Origin: Bordetella parapertussis
GTDB taxonomy: Bacteria; Pseudomonadota; Gammaproteobacteria; Burkholderiales; Burkholderiaceae_B
Reading direction: 5' to 3'
Length of the DNA: 6,398 nucleotides
Assembly: GCA_945882005.1 (NCBI GenBank)
Contig: CAMCWG010000177.1
Span: 1 to 6,398, forward strand
The notes below the pieces were generated by a model, which saw nothing but the letters and a program-made list of their open reading frames with translations, made no database searches and was not told the DNA's origin. Both the position numbers and the translations under genes were made by a program. Of the stretch, positions 1 to 6,398 are shown in pieces. Positions within the stretch are counted from its first letter, which is position 1, and every line of letters begins with the position of its first letter.

Positions 1-769
1 GTGGCTTAGCCGTCCCCGACTGTGTCGGTCCGGGTGCAACGATCGCAGCTTGCGCAGGACGACTCCCTACTCCACGTCCCTTTTTGAACGCTTCCGCGTG
101 TTTTAAAAACATTCCATATGCATACTTCGCATCAACTGCGAGTACAGTCTGCGCATCGGGAATCGACAAGCTTGCTCCGGCCCGCAGCAAGTTCATATTT
201 TGAGAGATGAAGGCCGCCGGATTCGCTTCATATAAAGCCCATAGCATTTGATACAAGTCTGCGCCCGGCACAGCATAACGTTGTGCAATACCCGAAAGCG
301 TGTCACCTGGCGCAACGATGACGCTGCCAGTGGGCGATGCACTCACCAACACAAGAAAACTCGACTGAACGGATAAACTGCCTGTTGCGAGCGCAACATC
401 CAGCAACACATCAACGACGGGTCGGTTCACGGCTTGTGCCGAGCGTATAACTAATCTCCGAGAACCTGAAGTAAAGCCGGGTTCTATGCTTACAGAGAGC
501 GACTCAAGTGGCGCTGGGCTTGTCAGTCCGGCTGCCGTCCATGCTTGCTGTTGCGAAATGCTCACTTTCAAGGAGGTCAGGTCAGCCGGCGTCAGATCGT
601 ACAGCGGAATGTCAACACGCAGGGGTGCGCCTGCTGGAGACATGACACTGCCGTGTCCAGGCTTGGCAGCCCAAGCCACACCATGCACGACGACCGACAA
701 AAACGTCAAGCTCGACAATGCCGCAACGACTACACATCGAGCCAAGACATCATGATGTCGACTACGCAT
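1..769 (-). CDS. fimV: FimV-family peptidoglycan-binding hub protein, N-terminal part (C-terminus beyond window)
   Basis: The first 256 codons are present and remain open to the window edge. Residues 1 to about 35 form a signal peptide: basic start (MRSRHHD, R11), hydrophobic core, and a likely cut after AWA or AWAA near residues 32-35. Residues about 39-143 resemble the FimV N-terminal domain (SPAGAPLRVDIPL near 44-56, RPVVDVLLDV at 116-125). Residues about 148-205 form a LysM-like peptidoglycan-binding domain with PGDTLSGIAQRY, then the FimV-type extension LYEANPAAFISQNMNLLRAG. In Pseudomonas, FimV is an inner-membrane/periplasmic polar hub needed for type IV pilus assembly and twitching; that role here is inferred. 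The acidic cytoplasmic region and TPR end would lie outside the window. Start 769 was chosen because AAGGA sits 7 nt upstream. An in-frame ATG at 790 overlaps the asd stop and would add seven residues. Family assignment is firm; the function in this organism is not shown. Confidence 0.88.
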   Translation of the reverse strand, partial: MRSRHHDVLARCVVVAALSSLTFLSVVVHGVAWAAKPGHGSVMSPAGAPLRVDIPLYDLTPADLTSLKVSISQQQAWTAAGLTSPAPLESLSVSIEPGFTSGSRRLVIRSAQAVNRPVVDVLLDVALATGSLSVQSSFLVLVSASPTGSVIVAPGDTLSGIAQRYAVPGADLYQMLWALYEANPAAFISQNMNLLRAGASLSIPDAQTVLAVDAKYAYGMFLKHAEAFKKGRGVGSRPAQAAIVAPGPTQSGTAKP

Positions 770-776
770 GGAAATA

Positions 777-781
777 TCCTT
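777..781 (-). promoter_or_regulatory. Ribosome binding site of fimV
   Basis: AAGGA reads on the minus strand at 781-777, 7 nt before the ATG at 769. It favours that start over the in-frame ATG at 790, which has only a weak GGG upstream, inside the last codons of asd. Confidence 0.6.
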
Positions 782-786
782 AAAAA

Positions 787-1914
787 TCATAGTTGCCCTA
801 AAGTGATACGCAACATCCGACGAAGTGGCTCAGCTGCGCCCCAAAGCAATTGGTCGCCGACTGTAAAGGCACCTAAATAATCATTGCCCATAGAGAGTTT
901 ACGCATGCGCCCAACCGGAATATCAAGCGTGCCGGTCACTGCAACAGGTGATAAGCCCTTAAGCGTGTCTTCTTTCGTGTTCGGAATCACTTTCGCCCAT
1001 GCTGTGCCTTGAGCAACGATATCTGTTACTTCATCAATGGGTACATCGCGGGAAAGCTTGATTGTAAGTGCCTGACTGTGACAGCGCATTGCGCCAATAC
1101 GCACACAAAGGCCATCGATTGGAATCGGAGAGCTACCAAACCCCTCGCCGCGACCGAGAATCTTGTTCGTCTCAGCCTCTCCCTTCCATTCTTCACGTGA
1201 CATCCCATTGCCGAGGTCTTTGTCGATCCAAGGAATCAGATTGCCGGCAAGCGGGATACCAAATTGCTCAGTCGGTAACTGGCCTGACTGTTGGATGCCA
1301 AGCACCTTGCGATCGATATCCAAAATCGCAGAGGCAGGATCAGTTAATTCTGTTTGCACCTCGGCATGAATACGCCCAAACTGATTGAGTAGCTCACGCA
1401 TGTGCTGTGCACCACCGCCGGAAGCTGCTTGATACGTCATGGACGTCATCCATTGAACCAAGCCCTGATTAAATAGCCCGGCCAACCCCATCAACATGCA
1501 GCTGACTGTGCAATTGCCACCGATAAAATCCTTGACACCACGCTTGAGCGCAGCATCGATGACCGAACGATTGACTGGATCGAGCACAATAATCGCATCG
1601 TCCTTCATACGGAGAGTGCTGGCTGCGTCGATCCAGTAGCCTTTCCATCCTGCGGCGCGCAATTTCGGGTAGACCTCAGAGGTGTAATCCCCACCTTGCG
1701 CTGTCAAAATTGTGTCAAGTTTCTTCAGTGCGTCAATATCGTACGCATTCTGAAGAGGCGTCTCACCGGCCCACGCGGGGCTCTTTCCACCAGCATTACT
1801 CGTGGAAAAAAACACTGGGTCAATGAGAGCAAAATCGCCCTCATCGCGCATACGCTTCATGAGGACTGAACCAACCATACCGCGCCAACCGACCAAACCG
1901 ACAGAGTGTTTCAT
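787..1914 (-). CDS. asd: Aspartate-semialdehyde dehydrogenase
   Basis: The 375-residue cytosolic enzyme reduces L-aspartyl-4-phosphate to L-aspartate-4-semialdehyde with NADPH, the branch point to lysine/diaminopimelate, threonine and methionine. It aligns by eye along its whole length with the E. coli type (367 residues). The N-terminal Rossmann segment has [11 protein letters not shown] (6-16). The catalytic cysteine is C135 in GGNCTVS, the same number as in E. coli. [15 protein letters not shown] follows at 161-175. The substrate arginine and catalytic histidine are R272 and H279 in [10 protein letters not shown]. The C-terminus [16 protein letters not shown] is typical. The small length excess comes largely from a short GRGEGFG insert near 254-260. 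The start [10 protein letters not shown] matches the family; its ribosome site is weak. The gene lies 61 nt after leuB, with a hairpin and T-tract between them, and its TGA overlaps the upstream alternative fimV ATG (ATGA). Confidence 0.98.
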   Translation of the reverse strand: MKHSVGLVGWRGMVGSVLMKRMRDEGDFALIDPVFFSTSNAGGKSPAWAGETPLQNAYDIDALKKLDTILTAQGGDYTSEVYPKLRAAGWKGYWIDAASTLRMKDDAIIVLDPVNRSVIDAALKRGVKDFIGGNCTVSCMLMGLAGLFNQGLVQWMTSMTYQAASGGGAQHMRELLNQFGRIHAEVQTELTDPASAILDIDRKVLGIQQSGQLPTEQFGIPLAGNLIPWIDKDLGNGMSREEWKGEAETNKILGRGEGFGSSPIPIDGLCVRIGAMRCHSQALTIKLSRDVPIDEVTDIVAQGTAWAKVIPNTKEDTLKGLSPVAVTGTLDIPVGRMRKLSMGNDYLGAFTVGDQLLWGAAEPLRRMLRITLGQL

Positions 1915-1926
1915 TTCAGAACTTTG

Positions 1927-1957
1927 TAAAAAGAAAAAATATGCTGATATTGAGCAT
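1927..1957 (-). terminator. Candidate weak intrinsic terminator or attenuator between leuB and asd
   Basis: On the minus strand ATGCT (1957-1953) and AGCAT (1945-1941) form a 5-bp stem with a 7-nt loop. It is followed at once by ATTTTTTCTTTTT (1940-1928). The T-tract is strong but the stem is short and AT-containing, so termination would be partial at best. It lies 19 nt after the leuB stop codon and before asd, a position suited to separating leu from asd expression. Confidence 0.45.
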
Positions 1958-1984
1958 TTTATCGCTAATTAAAACTTAAGACAG
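1956..1984 (-). promoter_or_regulatory. Candidate asd promoter
   Basis: TAAAAT (1961-1956) matches the -10 consensus at 5 of 6 bases. At 17-bp spacing, CTGTCT (1984-1979) matches the -35 consensus at only 3 of 6. A start about 7 nt downstream, near 1949, would fall in the loop of the adjacent hairpin. The region is AT-rich, so chance matches are likely. Confidence 0.3.
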
Positions 1985-3052
1985 CGCTTTGAGCACCGCA
2001 TCGCCCATGGCGGCAGTCCCTACTTTGGTCGTGCCTGGCTCGTAAATGTCGGCCGTGCGCAGACCTTGTTGCAGGACGCGCTGCACTGCGAGCTCAATGC
2101 GCTTCGCTTGCGCGTCGTTATCGAGGGAGTACCGTAGCAGCATGGCAGCCGACAAAATCGTTGCAAGCGGATTGGCAATTCCTTTGCCTGCGATGTCGGG
2201 AGCAGAACCATGACTTGGCTCATACAGGCCTTGGCCTGAAGCGTTCATCGACGCAGAAGGCAGCATTCCGATGGAGCCGGTCAGCATTGCAGCCTCATCA
2301 GACAAAATATCACCAAACAAATTACCCGTGACGATCACATCAAACTCACGTGGTGCGCGCACCAATTGCATTGCTGCGTTATCAACATACATGTGTGTCA
2401 ACGCAACATCTGGGTACTCCTGAGCAACGTCAATAACCGTATCGCGCCAAAGCTGCGAGGTCTCTAAGACGTTAGCTTTATCGACGCTGCAGAGCTTGCC
2501 ATTACGCTTCTGTGCAGCTTGAAATCCGAGGTGGGCAATTCGCCGAATCTCTGGCTCGGCATAGCGCATCGTGTCAAAGCCTTCTTTGCTACCTGCGAAC
2601 GGACCATCAGGAGCCGTGCGAATACCACGGGGCGACCCGAAGTAAATGTCGCCTGTTAATTCGCGCAAAATGAGAATGTCTAGACCTGAGACGATCTCTG
2701 GTTTCAATGACGACGCGTTAGCGAGTTCTGGGTACAGGATGGCTGGGCGTAGGTTAGCGAACAAACCTAAGGACTTCCGCAAACCGAGAATCGCTTGCTC
2801 TGGACGGTGCTCGCGAGGCAACTTGTCATATTTCCAATCGCCTACTGCACCAAACAGCACCGCGTTGGACTCTTGCGCAAGCTTGAGCGTGGCGGGTGGT
2901 AACGGGTGTCCATGTAAGTCATACGCTGTGCCACCGACAGGGGCGTGCTGAATTTCCAGGGGTAAATTCAAGGCCTGCAAAACGCGGACGGCTTGTTCGA
3001 CAATTTCAGAACCGATGCCATCACCAGGCAGCACCGCAATTTTTTTTGTCAT
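1976..3052 (-). CDS. leuB: 3-isopropylmalate dehydrogenase
   Basis: The 358-residue cytosolic NAD-dependent enzyme oxidatively decarboxylates 3-isopropylmalate to 4-methyl-2-oxopentanoate, the last dedicated leucine step before transamination. The N-terminus is [14 protein letters not shown] (4-17). Substrate arginines are R92 and R102 in [13 protein letters not shown], and R130 in [12 protein letters not shown]192 lies in VDKANVLE. Metal-binding aspartates are D224 (YVDNAAMQL), D248 and D252, the last two in the family signature [20 protein letters not shown] (243-262). The dinucleotide-binding stretch [18 protein letters not shown] is at 278-295. Length is normal for the family. The frame stays open upstream to a TTG at 3067 (five more residues), but the ATG at 3052 gives the usual [14 protein letters not shown] start, with GGA 10 nt upstream. 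It follows leuD by 53 nt containing a strong hairpin. Confidence 0.98.
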   Translation of the reverse strand: MTKKIAVLPGDGIGSEIVEQAVRVLQALNLPLEIQHAPVGGTAYDLHGHPLPPATLKLAQESNAVLFGAVGDWKYDKLPREHRPEQAILGLRKSLGLFANLRPAILYPELANASSLKPEIVSGLDILILRELTGDIYFGSPRGIRTAPDGPFAGSKEGFDTMRYAEPEIRRIAHLGFQAAQKRNGKLCSVDKANVLETSQLWRDTVIDVAQEYPDVALTHMYVDNAAMQLVRAPREFDVIVTGNLFGDILSDEAAMLTGSIGMLPSASMNASGQGLYEPSHGSAPDIAGKGIANPLATILSAAMLLRYSLDNDAQAKRIELAVQRVLQQGLRTADIYEPGTTKVGTAAMGDAVLKALS

Positions 3053-3065
3053 GATCTGTACATCC

Positions 3066-3092
3066 AAAAATATTGGGCCGGAAATCCGGCCC
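3066..3092 (-). terminator. GC-rich hairpin with short T-tract between leuD and leuB
   Basis: GGGCCGGATTTCCGGCCC reads on the minus strand at 3092-3075. It gives seven consecutive G-C pairs around a four-base loop, followed by AATATTTTT (3074-3066). It begins 13 nt after the leuD stop codon, and the T-tract ends just before the leuB ribosome site. The shape fits an intrinsic terminator or attenuator. It could equally be an mRNA-stabilising or processing hairpin, because leuB is normally co-expressed with leuCD and the T-tract is short and interrupted. The other strand has no comparable T-tract. Confidence 0.55.
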
Positions 3093-3105
3093 GTTTAAAA
3101 GAAAG

Positions 3106-3759
3106 TTAACGGACGATAGGAACGACATCTAACCAAGGATGGCGTGCGAGACGTTCTGCCTCGAAGGTCCGAATTTTTTCTTCTTTCCGCAGCGTTAAAC
3201 CGATCTCATCCAAACCATTGAGCAAACAGTATTTGCGGTGCGGTGTGATGTCGAACTCCATTGCACGACCATCCGGAGCAATGACTACTTGCTTCTCAAG
3301 ATCGATGGTTAATTTATAGCCGACGAAACCGCGGACCTCGTCGAATAGGCGTGCGACCTGGAGCTCTGACAAAACGATGGGCAAGAAGCCTGTCTTGTAG
3401 CTGTTGTTGAAAAAGATGTCTGCAAATGAAGGAGCGATCACTGCGCGAAAACCATACTGCGCAAGCGCCCACGGGGCATGCTCACGGCTCGAACCGCAGC
3501 CAAAATTCTTACGACCCAGCAGAATAGAAGCACCCTGGTAGCGAGAGTGATTCAAAATGAAATCTGGGTTCAACGGACGCTTTGCGTTATCCATGCCCGG
3601 CTCGCCGTGGTCGAGGTAACGCAGCTCGTCGAATAAGTTCGGTCCAAAACCAGTTCGCTTGATCGACTTCAAAAACTGTTTCGGAATGATGAGATCGGTA
3701 TCAACGTTCTCACGGTCGAGTGGGGCAACGAGGCCTTGGTGTGTTGTAAATGCGTCCAT
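3106..3759 (-). CDS. leuD: 3-isopropylmalate dehydratase, small subunit
   Basis: The 217-residue small subunit of isopropylmalate isomerase corresponds to the swivelling domain 4 of aconitase. It completes the active site of LeuC to convert 2-isopropylmalate to 3-isopropylmalate. Visible motifs are [20 protein letters not shown] (12-31), [18 protein letters not shown] (82-99, the substrate-binding loop) and [17 protein letters not shown] (108-124). The C-terminal part [17 protein letters not shown] (174-190) is typical of bacterial LeuD. Length is in the usual range of about 200-217. The start codon lies 5 nt after the leuC stop, so the two subunits are probably translationally coupled; no strong ribosome site is seen before it. 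The TAA stop is followed by a strong hairpin. Nothing appears missing or damaged. Confidence 0.98.
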   Translation of the reverse strand: MDAFTTHQGLVAPLDRENVDTDLIIPKQFLKSIKRTGFGPNLFDELRYLDHGEPGMDNAKRPLNPDFILNHSRYQGASILLGRKNFGCGSSREHAPWALAQYGFRAVIAPSFADIFFNNSYKTGFLPIVLSELQVARLFDEVRGFVGYKLTIDLEKQVVIAPDGRAMEFDITPHRKYCLLNGLDEIGLTLRKEEKIRTFEAERLARHPWLDVVPIVR

Positions 3760-3764
3760 GATGA

Positions 3765-5168
3765 TTACCGAAAGTTACGTACGTCGACAAAGTGGCCGGC
3801 TACGGCAGCTGCAGCGGCCATCGCAGGGCTAACAAGGTGTGTGCGTCCGCCCTGCCCTTGACGCCCTTCGAAGTTGCGATTCGAAGTTGAAGCGCAGCGT
3901 TCGCCCGGTTCCAAGCGGTCGGCATTCATTGCAAGGCACATCGAGCATCCCGGCTCACGCCATTCAAAACCTGCTTCTATAAAGATTTTATCCAGACCCT
4001 CGCGTTCGGCTTGTGCTTTGACCAGACCGGAGCCTGCGACAACCATGGCTTGACGAACATTACTCGCCACACGCTTACCACGCGCGACAGCTGCCGCAGC
4101 GCGTAAGTCTTCAATACGCGAGTTGGTACACGAACCGATAAATACACGATCAACTTTGATATCTTGGATCGGCGTGTTCGGCTTCAAGCCCATGTACTCA
4201 AGAGCACGCTCCATTCCGCTACGACGGATTTCGTCTTTCTCGCGGTCAGGATCTGGCACTCGACCGGTCACGGGCAACACCATTTCTGGAGAGGTGCCCC
4301 AAGTGACTTGCGGTGAGATTTCCTTCGCGTCGATATCAACAACACGATCAAAATGCGCGCCATCATCGGAACGCAGGGTCTTCCAATAGGCCACTGCAGT
4401 ATCCCAGAGCGCACCGCTTGGAGCGAAGGGGCGACCTACAAAGTAGTCAATCGTTTTTTGATCAACGGCAACCATGCCAGATCTAGCGCCTGCTTCGATC
4501 GACATATTGCAAAGCGTCATACGACCTTCAATCGAAAGATCGCGGATAGCACTGCCCGCAAACTCGATTGCATGGCCCGTGCCGCCGGCCGTCCCGATTA
4601 CGCCGATGACGTGCAAGATAATGTCTTTAGCTGTACAGCCTACTGGCAACGTACCTTCGACACGCACCAGCATATTTTTGTTCTTCTTGGCTTGCAGAGT
4701 TTGGGTCGCCATGACGTGCTCGACTTCAGATGTCCCAATACCAAACGCGAGCGCAGCGACCGCACCGTGCGTGCTCGTGTGTGAGTCACCACAGACCACC
4801 GTCATGCCAGGGAGTGTTGCGCCTTGCTCCGGTCCGATGACATGCACAATACCCTGACGCAAGTCGTTCATCTTAAACTCGATCACATTGTGCTTTTCGC
4901 AGTTCGCATCCAACGTATCGACTTGCAGTTTTGAGATGGGATCGGTGATGCCTTCTTTGCGATCCACCGTGGGTACGTTATGGTCTGCAACGGCAAGGTT
5001 GGCGTTCAAACGCCACAATTTACGCCCGGCCAGCTCCAACCCTTCAAAAGCCTGGGGGCTGGTCACTTCATGCAACAAATGGCGGTCGATGTACAGGATT
5101 GTGGTGCCATCAGCCTCTTCGTGGACCACATGGGCATCCCATAGTTTGTCGTAAAGTGTTTTTTTCAT
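3765..5168 (-). CDS. leuC: 3-isopropylmalate dehydratase, large subunit
   Basis: The 467-residue large subunit of isopropylmalate isomerase belongs to the aconitase family and carries a [4Fe-4S] cluster that binds the substrate hydroxyl. Cluster ligands are C347 in [12 protein letters not shown], and C408 and C411 in [10 protein letters not shown], matching the bacterial pattern. Other family motifs are the start [12 protein letters not shown] (4-15), DHNVPT (62-67), [20 protein letters not shown] (126-145), EAGARSGM (225-232) and [20 protein letters not shown] (429-448). Length is normal for the bacterial heterodimeric type. The ATG at 5168 gives the usual [10 protein letters not shown] start, with AGAGA 7 nt upstream. 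It is the first gene of the leuC-leuD-leuB set; leuA is not adjacent. A candidate extended -10 promoter lies in the 96-nt gap after aroC. Confidence 0.98.
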   Translation of the reverse strand: MKKTLYDKLWDAHVVHEEADGTTILYIDRHLLHEVTSPQAFEGLELAGRKLWRLNANLAVADHNVPTVDRKEGITDPISKLQVDTLDANCEKHNVIEFKMNDLRQGIVHVIGPEQGATLPGMTVVCGDSHTSTHGAVAALAFGIGTSEVEHVMATQTLQAKKNKNMLVRVEGTLPVGCTAKDIILHVIGVIGTAGGTGHAIEFAGSAIRDLSIEGRMTLCNMSIEAGARSGMVAVDQKTIDYFVGRPFAPSGALWDTAVAYWKTLRSDDGAHFDRVVDIDAKEISPQVTWGTSPEMVLPVTGRVPDPDREKDEIRRSGMERALEYMGLKPNTPIQDIKVDRVFIGSCTNSRIEDLRAAAAVARGKRVASNVRQAMVVAGSGLVKAQAEREGLDKIFIEAGFEWREPGCSMCLAMNADRLEPGERCASTSNRNFEGRQGQGGRTHLVSPAMAAAAAVAGHFVDVRNFR

Positions 5169-5188
5169 GACGTTGTCTCTAGTTCAGT

Positions 5189-5200
5189 CACTTGCGAGTG
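5189..5200. promoter_or_regulatory. Small inverted repeat in the leuC leader (possible operator)
   Basis: CACTTGCGAGTG on the plus strand is a CACT/AGTG inverted repeat with a 4-nt centre. It lies 20 nt before the leuC start, downstream of the candidate promoter. It could be a regulator site or a small RNA hairpin, but it is short enough to occur by chance. No leucine-rich leader peptide is visible, so classical leu attenuation is not supported. Confidence 0.15.
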
Positions 5201-5218
5201 TTAATAATTTAGCTGTCG

Positions 5219-5227
5219 ATTATGCCA
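5219..5227 (-). promoter_or_regulatory. Candidate extended -10 promoter of leuCDB
   Basis: TGGCATAAT (5227-5219) contains the extended -10 element TGn followed by CATAAT, 5 of 6 to consensus. The bases 17 nt upstream (CCAATA) are a poor -35, which is tolerated in extended -10 promoters. The predicted transcript start is near 5212, giving a leader of about 44 nt before leuC. Confidence 0.4.
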
Positions 5228-5236
5228 TAGGGATAA

Positions 5237-5254
5237 CCAGCTATTGGCTGTTCA
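5237..5254 (-). other. Imperfect inverted repeat just after aroC
   Basis: On the minus strand AACAGC (5254-5249) can pair with GCTG-G-TT (5244-5238) around a CAATA loop, with one bulged base. It lies about 10 nt after the aroC stop. No T-tract follows, so it is not a convincing terminator. It may limit read-through or protect the aroC mRNA end, or mean nothing. Confidence 0.2.
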
Positions 5255-5264
5255 TCCTGAGCGT

Positions 5265-6338
5265 TTAGTTGCGCGAGACGGACCCACAAAGCGCCCGATC
5301 GAGAAGTGCATGATCGGCAAGCACGAGCGCCAAAAGGGCCTCAGCAATTGGAGTTGCCCGAATCCCCACGCAAGGATCGTGCCGGCCAAGAGTTTGAACC
5401 ATCACCGGATTTCCGGCCTTATCGACGGACCGGCGCTCGGTTCTGATGCTCGAAGTAGGCTTAATCGCAACGCTGACGGTGACCGGTTGACCTGTAGAAA
5501 TACCGCCCAGAACACCACCAGCGTTATTTGTTAGGAAACCTGAAGGCGTCATCTCGTCGCCATGCTCCGAGCCGCGTTGTGCAACGCTGCGAAAGCCAGC
5601 CCCAATCTCAACGCCCTTCACCGCATTCAATCCCATCATGGCGTGGGCGATATCTGCGTCAAGTCGATCATAAATCGGCGCACCCCAACCCACAGGCACC
5701 CCTTCAGCTACCACTTCAATACGGGCACCTACGGAATCACCCGCCTTACGAAGCGCATCCATGTAGTCTTCTAACTCCTGAACCCGTGCAGCATCAGCGG
5801 CAAAAAACGGATTGGCGGGAACATGATCCCAGCTCACGAAATCCAGTTCGATCGGTCCTAGGGCTGACATGTAGCCACGGATCTGGGTACCAAAGTTTTC
5901 TTTTAGCCACTTCTTGGCGATCGCGCCCGCCGCGACCGTCGGTGCAGTGAGGCGCGCAGAGGAACGCCCGCCACCGCGTGGGTCCCGGACACCGTATTTT
6001 TTAAAATAAGCGTAATCCGCATGTCCGGGACGGAAGGTCTCCGCGATATTGCTGTAATCCTTACTACGGGCATCCATGTTACGAATGAGTAGTCCGATTG
6101 GGGTGCCTGTTGTGTGGCCCTCGAACACTCCGGACAAGATCTCAATGCGATCGGTCTCCTGTCGTTGAGTCACATGCCGTGAAGTGCCGGGACGACGACG
6201 GTCTAGCTCGAGCTGTATATCCTCTTCGGATAAGGCGAGCCCCGGAGGACAGCCATCGACCACACAGCCAATCGCCGGGCCATGAGATTCACCGAAGTTG
6301 GTGACACGAAACAGGGTACCAAGAGTGTTGCCAGACAT
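5265..6338 (-). CDS. aroC: Chorismate synthase
   Basis: The 357-residue cytosolic enzyme removes phosphate from 5-enolpyruvylshikimate-3-phosphate to form chorismate, the last shikimate step, and needs reduced FMN. All family signatures are present: [17 protein letters not shown] (4-20, catalytic H19), [16 protein letters not shown] (101-116, H106), [18 protein letters not shown] (121-138), [16 protein letters not shown] (271-286), IKPTSSI (292-298) and [17 protein letters not shown] (318-334, D321). The length is normal for the bacterial short form. The start was placed at the ATG at 6338 because [20 protein letters not shown] is the family N-terminus. The frame extends only to a TTG at 6353, and no strong ribosome site is visible. 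Stops in all three minus frames just upstream mean any preceding gene ends before or at the window edge. It is separated from leuC by 96 nt and probably transcribed from its own promoter. Confidence 0.98.
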   Translation of the reverse strand: MSGNTLGTLFRVTNFGESHGPAIGCVVDGCPPGLALSEEDIQLELDRRRPGTSRHVTQRQETDRIEILSGVFEGHTTGTPIGLLIRNMDARSKDYSNIAETFRPGHADYAYFKKYGVRDPRGGGRSSARLTAPTVAAGAIAKKWLKENFGTQIRGYMSALGPIELDFVSWDHVPANPFFAADAARVQELEDYMDALRKAGDSVGARIEVVAEGVPVGWGAPIYDRLDADIAHAMMGLNAVKGVEIGAGFRSVAQRGSEHGDEMTPSGFLTNNAGGVLGGISTGQPVTVSVAIKPTSSIRTERRSVDKAGNPVMVQTLGRHDPCVGIRATPIAEALLALVLADHALLDRALCGSVSRN

Positions 6339-6371
6339 ATGTAAACCGTACAAACCAGTGGGGGATATTGA

Positions 6372-6380
6372 ATTATGGCA
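6372..6380 (-). promoter_or_regulatory. Candidate extended -10 promoter of aroC
   Basis: TGCCATAAT (6380-6372) is an extended -10 element (TGn plus CATAAT, 5 of 6). It differs at one base from the motif in front of leuC. The -35 position falls at the window edge (6395 and beyond) and cannot be judged. The predicted start near 6365 would leave a leader of about 27 nt. Confidence 0.35.
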
Positions 6381-6398
6381 CTAGGACGAGCAACTTAC

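Noticed and set aside
486..880. Two overlapping plus-strand open frames (486-755, 545-880)
   Set aside because: They lie antisense to the start of fimV and the end of asd, which have clear family matches; the translations show no recognisable domain and are low-complexity in character.
3050..3063. Four-codon reading frame (MYRS) whose TGA overlaps the leuB ATG
   Set aside because: It is too short to support as a leader peptide, has no leucine codons, and its start sits within the leuB ribosome-site region; likely chance.
4353..4857. Plus-strand open frames of 127-143 codons opposite leuC
   Set aside because: They are antisense shadows of a highly conserved gene; two overlap each other in different frames and neither shows a ribosome site or a familiar motif.
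5169..5264. Leucine leader peptide or riboswitch before leuC
   Set aside because: The 96-nt gap has no short frame with leucine codons and no extended conserved-looking fold; only small inverted repeats are present.
5528..5950. Plus-strand 140-codon open frame opposite aroC
   Set aside because: The translation is rich in Pro, Arg, His and Ser, as expected from the wrong strand of a coding sequence, and resembles no family.
6375..6398. Plus-strand ATG with a G-rich stretch upstream, open to the window edge (MALGRATY)
   Set aside because: Only eight codons are visible, with no recognisable protein. The ATG coincides with the candidate aroC -10. It could be a divergent gene, but the window cannot show it.

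Overview
The window is a stretch of chromosome from a Gram-negative proteobacterium, most likely a betaproteobacterium of the order Burkholderiales. The evidence is the gene order leuC-leuD-leuB-asd-fimV, which I recall as conserved in that group, together with the close match of each protein to the bacterial LeuC/LeuD, proteobacterial Asd and FimV families. Base composition looks moderate (near half G+C), lower than in typical Burkholderia or Bordetella, so a lower-GC Burkholderiales lineage is possible. The placement is inferred from gene order and recalled protein families, not from a search.

All genes lie on the minus strand, so the biological order runs from high to low coordinates. aroC (6338-5265, chorismate synthase) comes first. 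A 96-nt gap with a candidate promoter leads to leuC (5168-3765), leuD (3759-3106) and leuB (3052-1976): the two isopropylmalate isomerase subunits and isopropylmalate dehydrogenase. Next is asd (1914-787, aspartate-semialdehyde dehydrogenase), then the first 256 codons of a FimV-family protein (769 to beyond position 1). No gap exceeds 300 bases, and there are no RNA genes, mobile elements, CRISPR arrays or plus-strand genes I can support.

LeuCD converts 2-isopropylmalate to 3-isopropylmalate and LeuB oxidises it on the way to leucine. leuA, the committed-step gene, is not in the window. Asd makes aspartate semialdehyde for lysine/diaminopimelate, threonine and methionine. AroC makes chorismate for aromatic amino acids and folate. 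FimV is a peptidoglycan-binding polar hub protein, unrelated to metabolism but attached to asd by a stop/start overlap.

This is an ordinary, well-conserved biosynthetic region and I see no undescribed system. The points worth a second look are regulatory: a very GC-rich hairpin between leuD and leuB; a hairpin with a T-tract between leuB and asd, overlapped by a possible asd promoter; matching extended -10 motifs upstream of aroC and leuC; and two competing in-frame starts for fimV.
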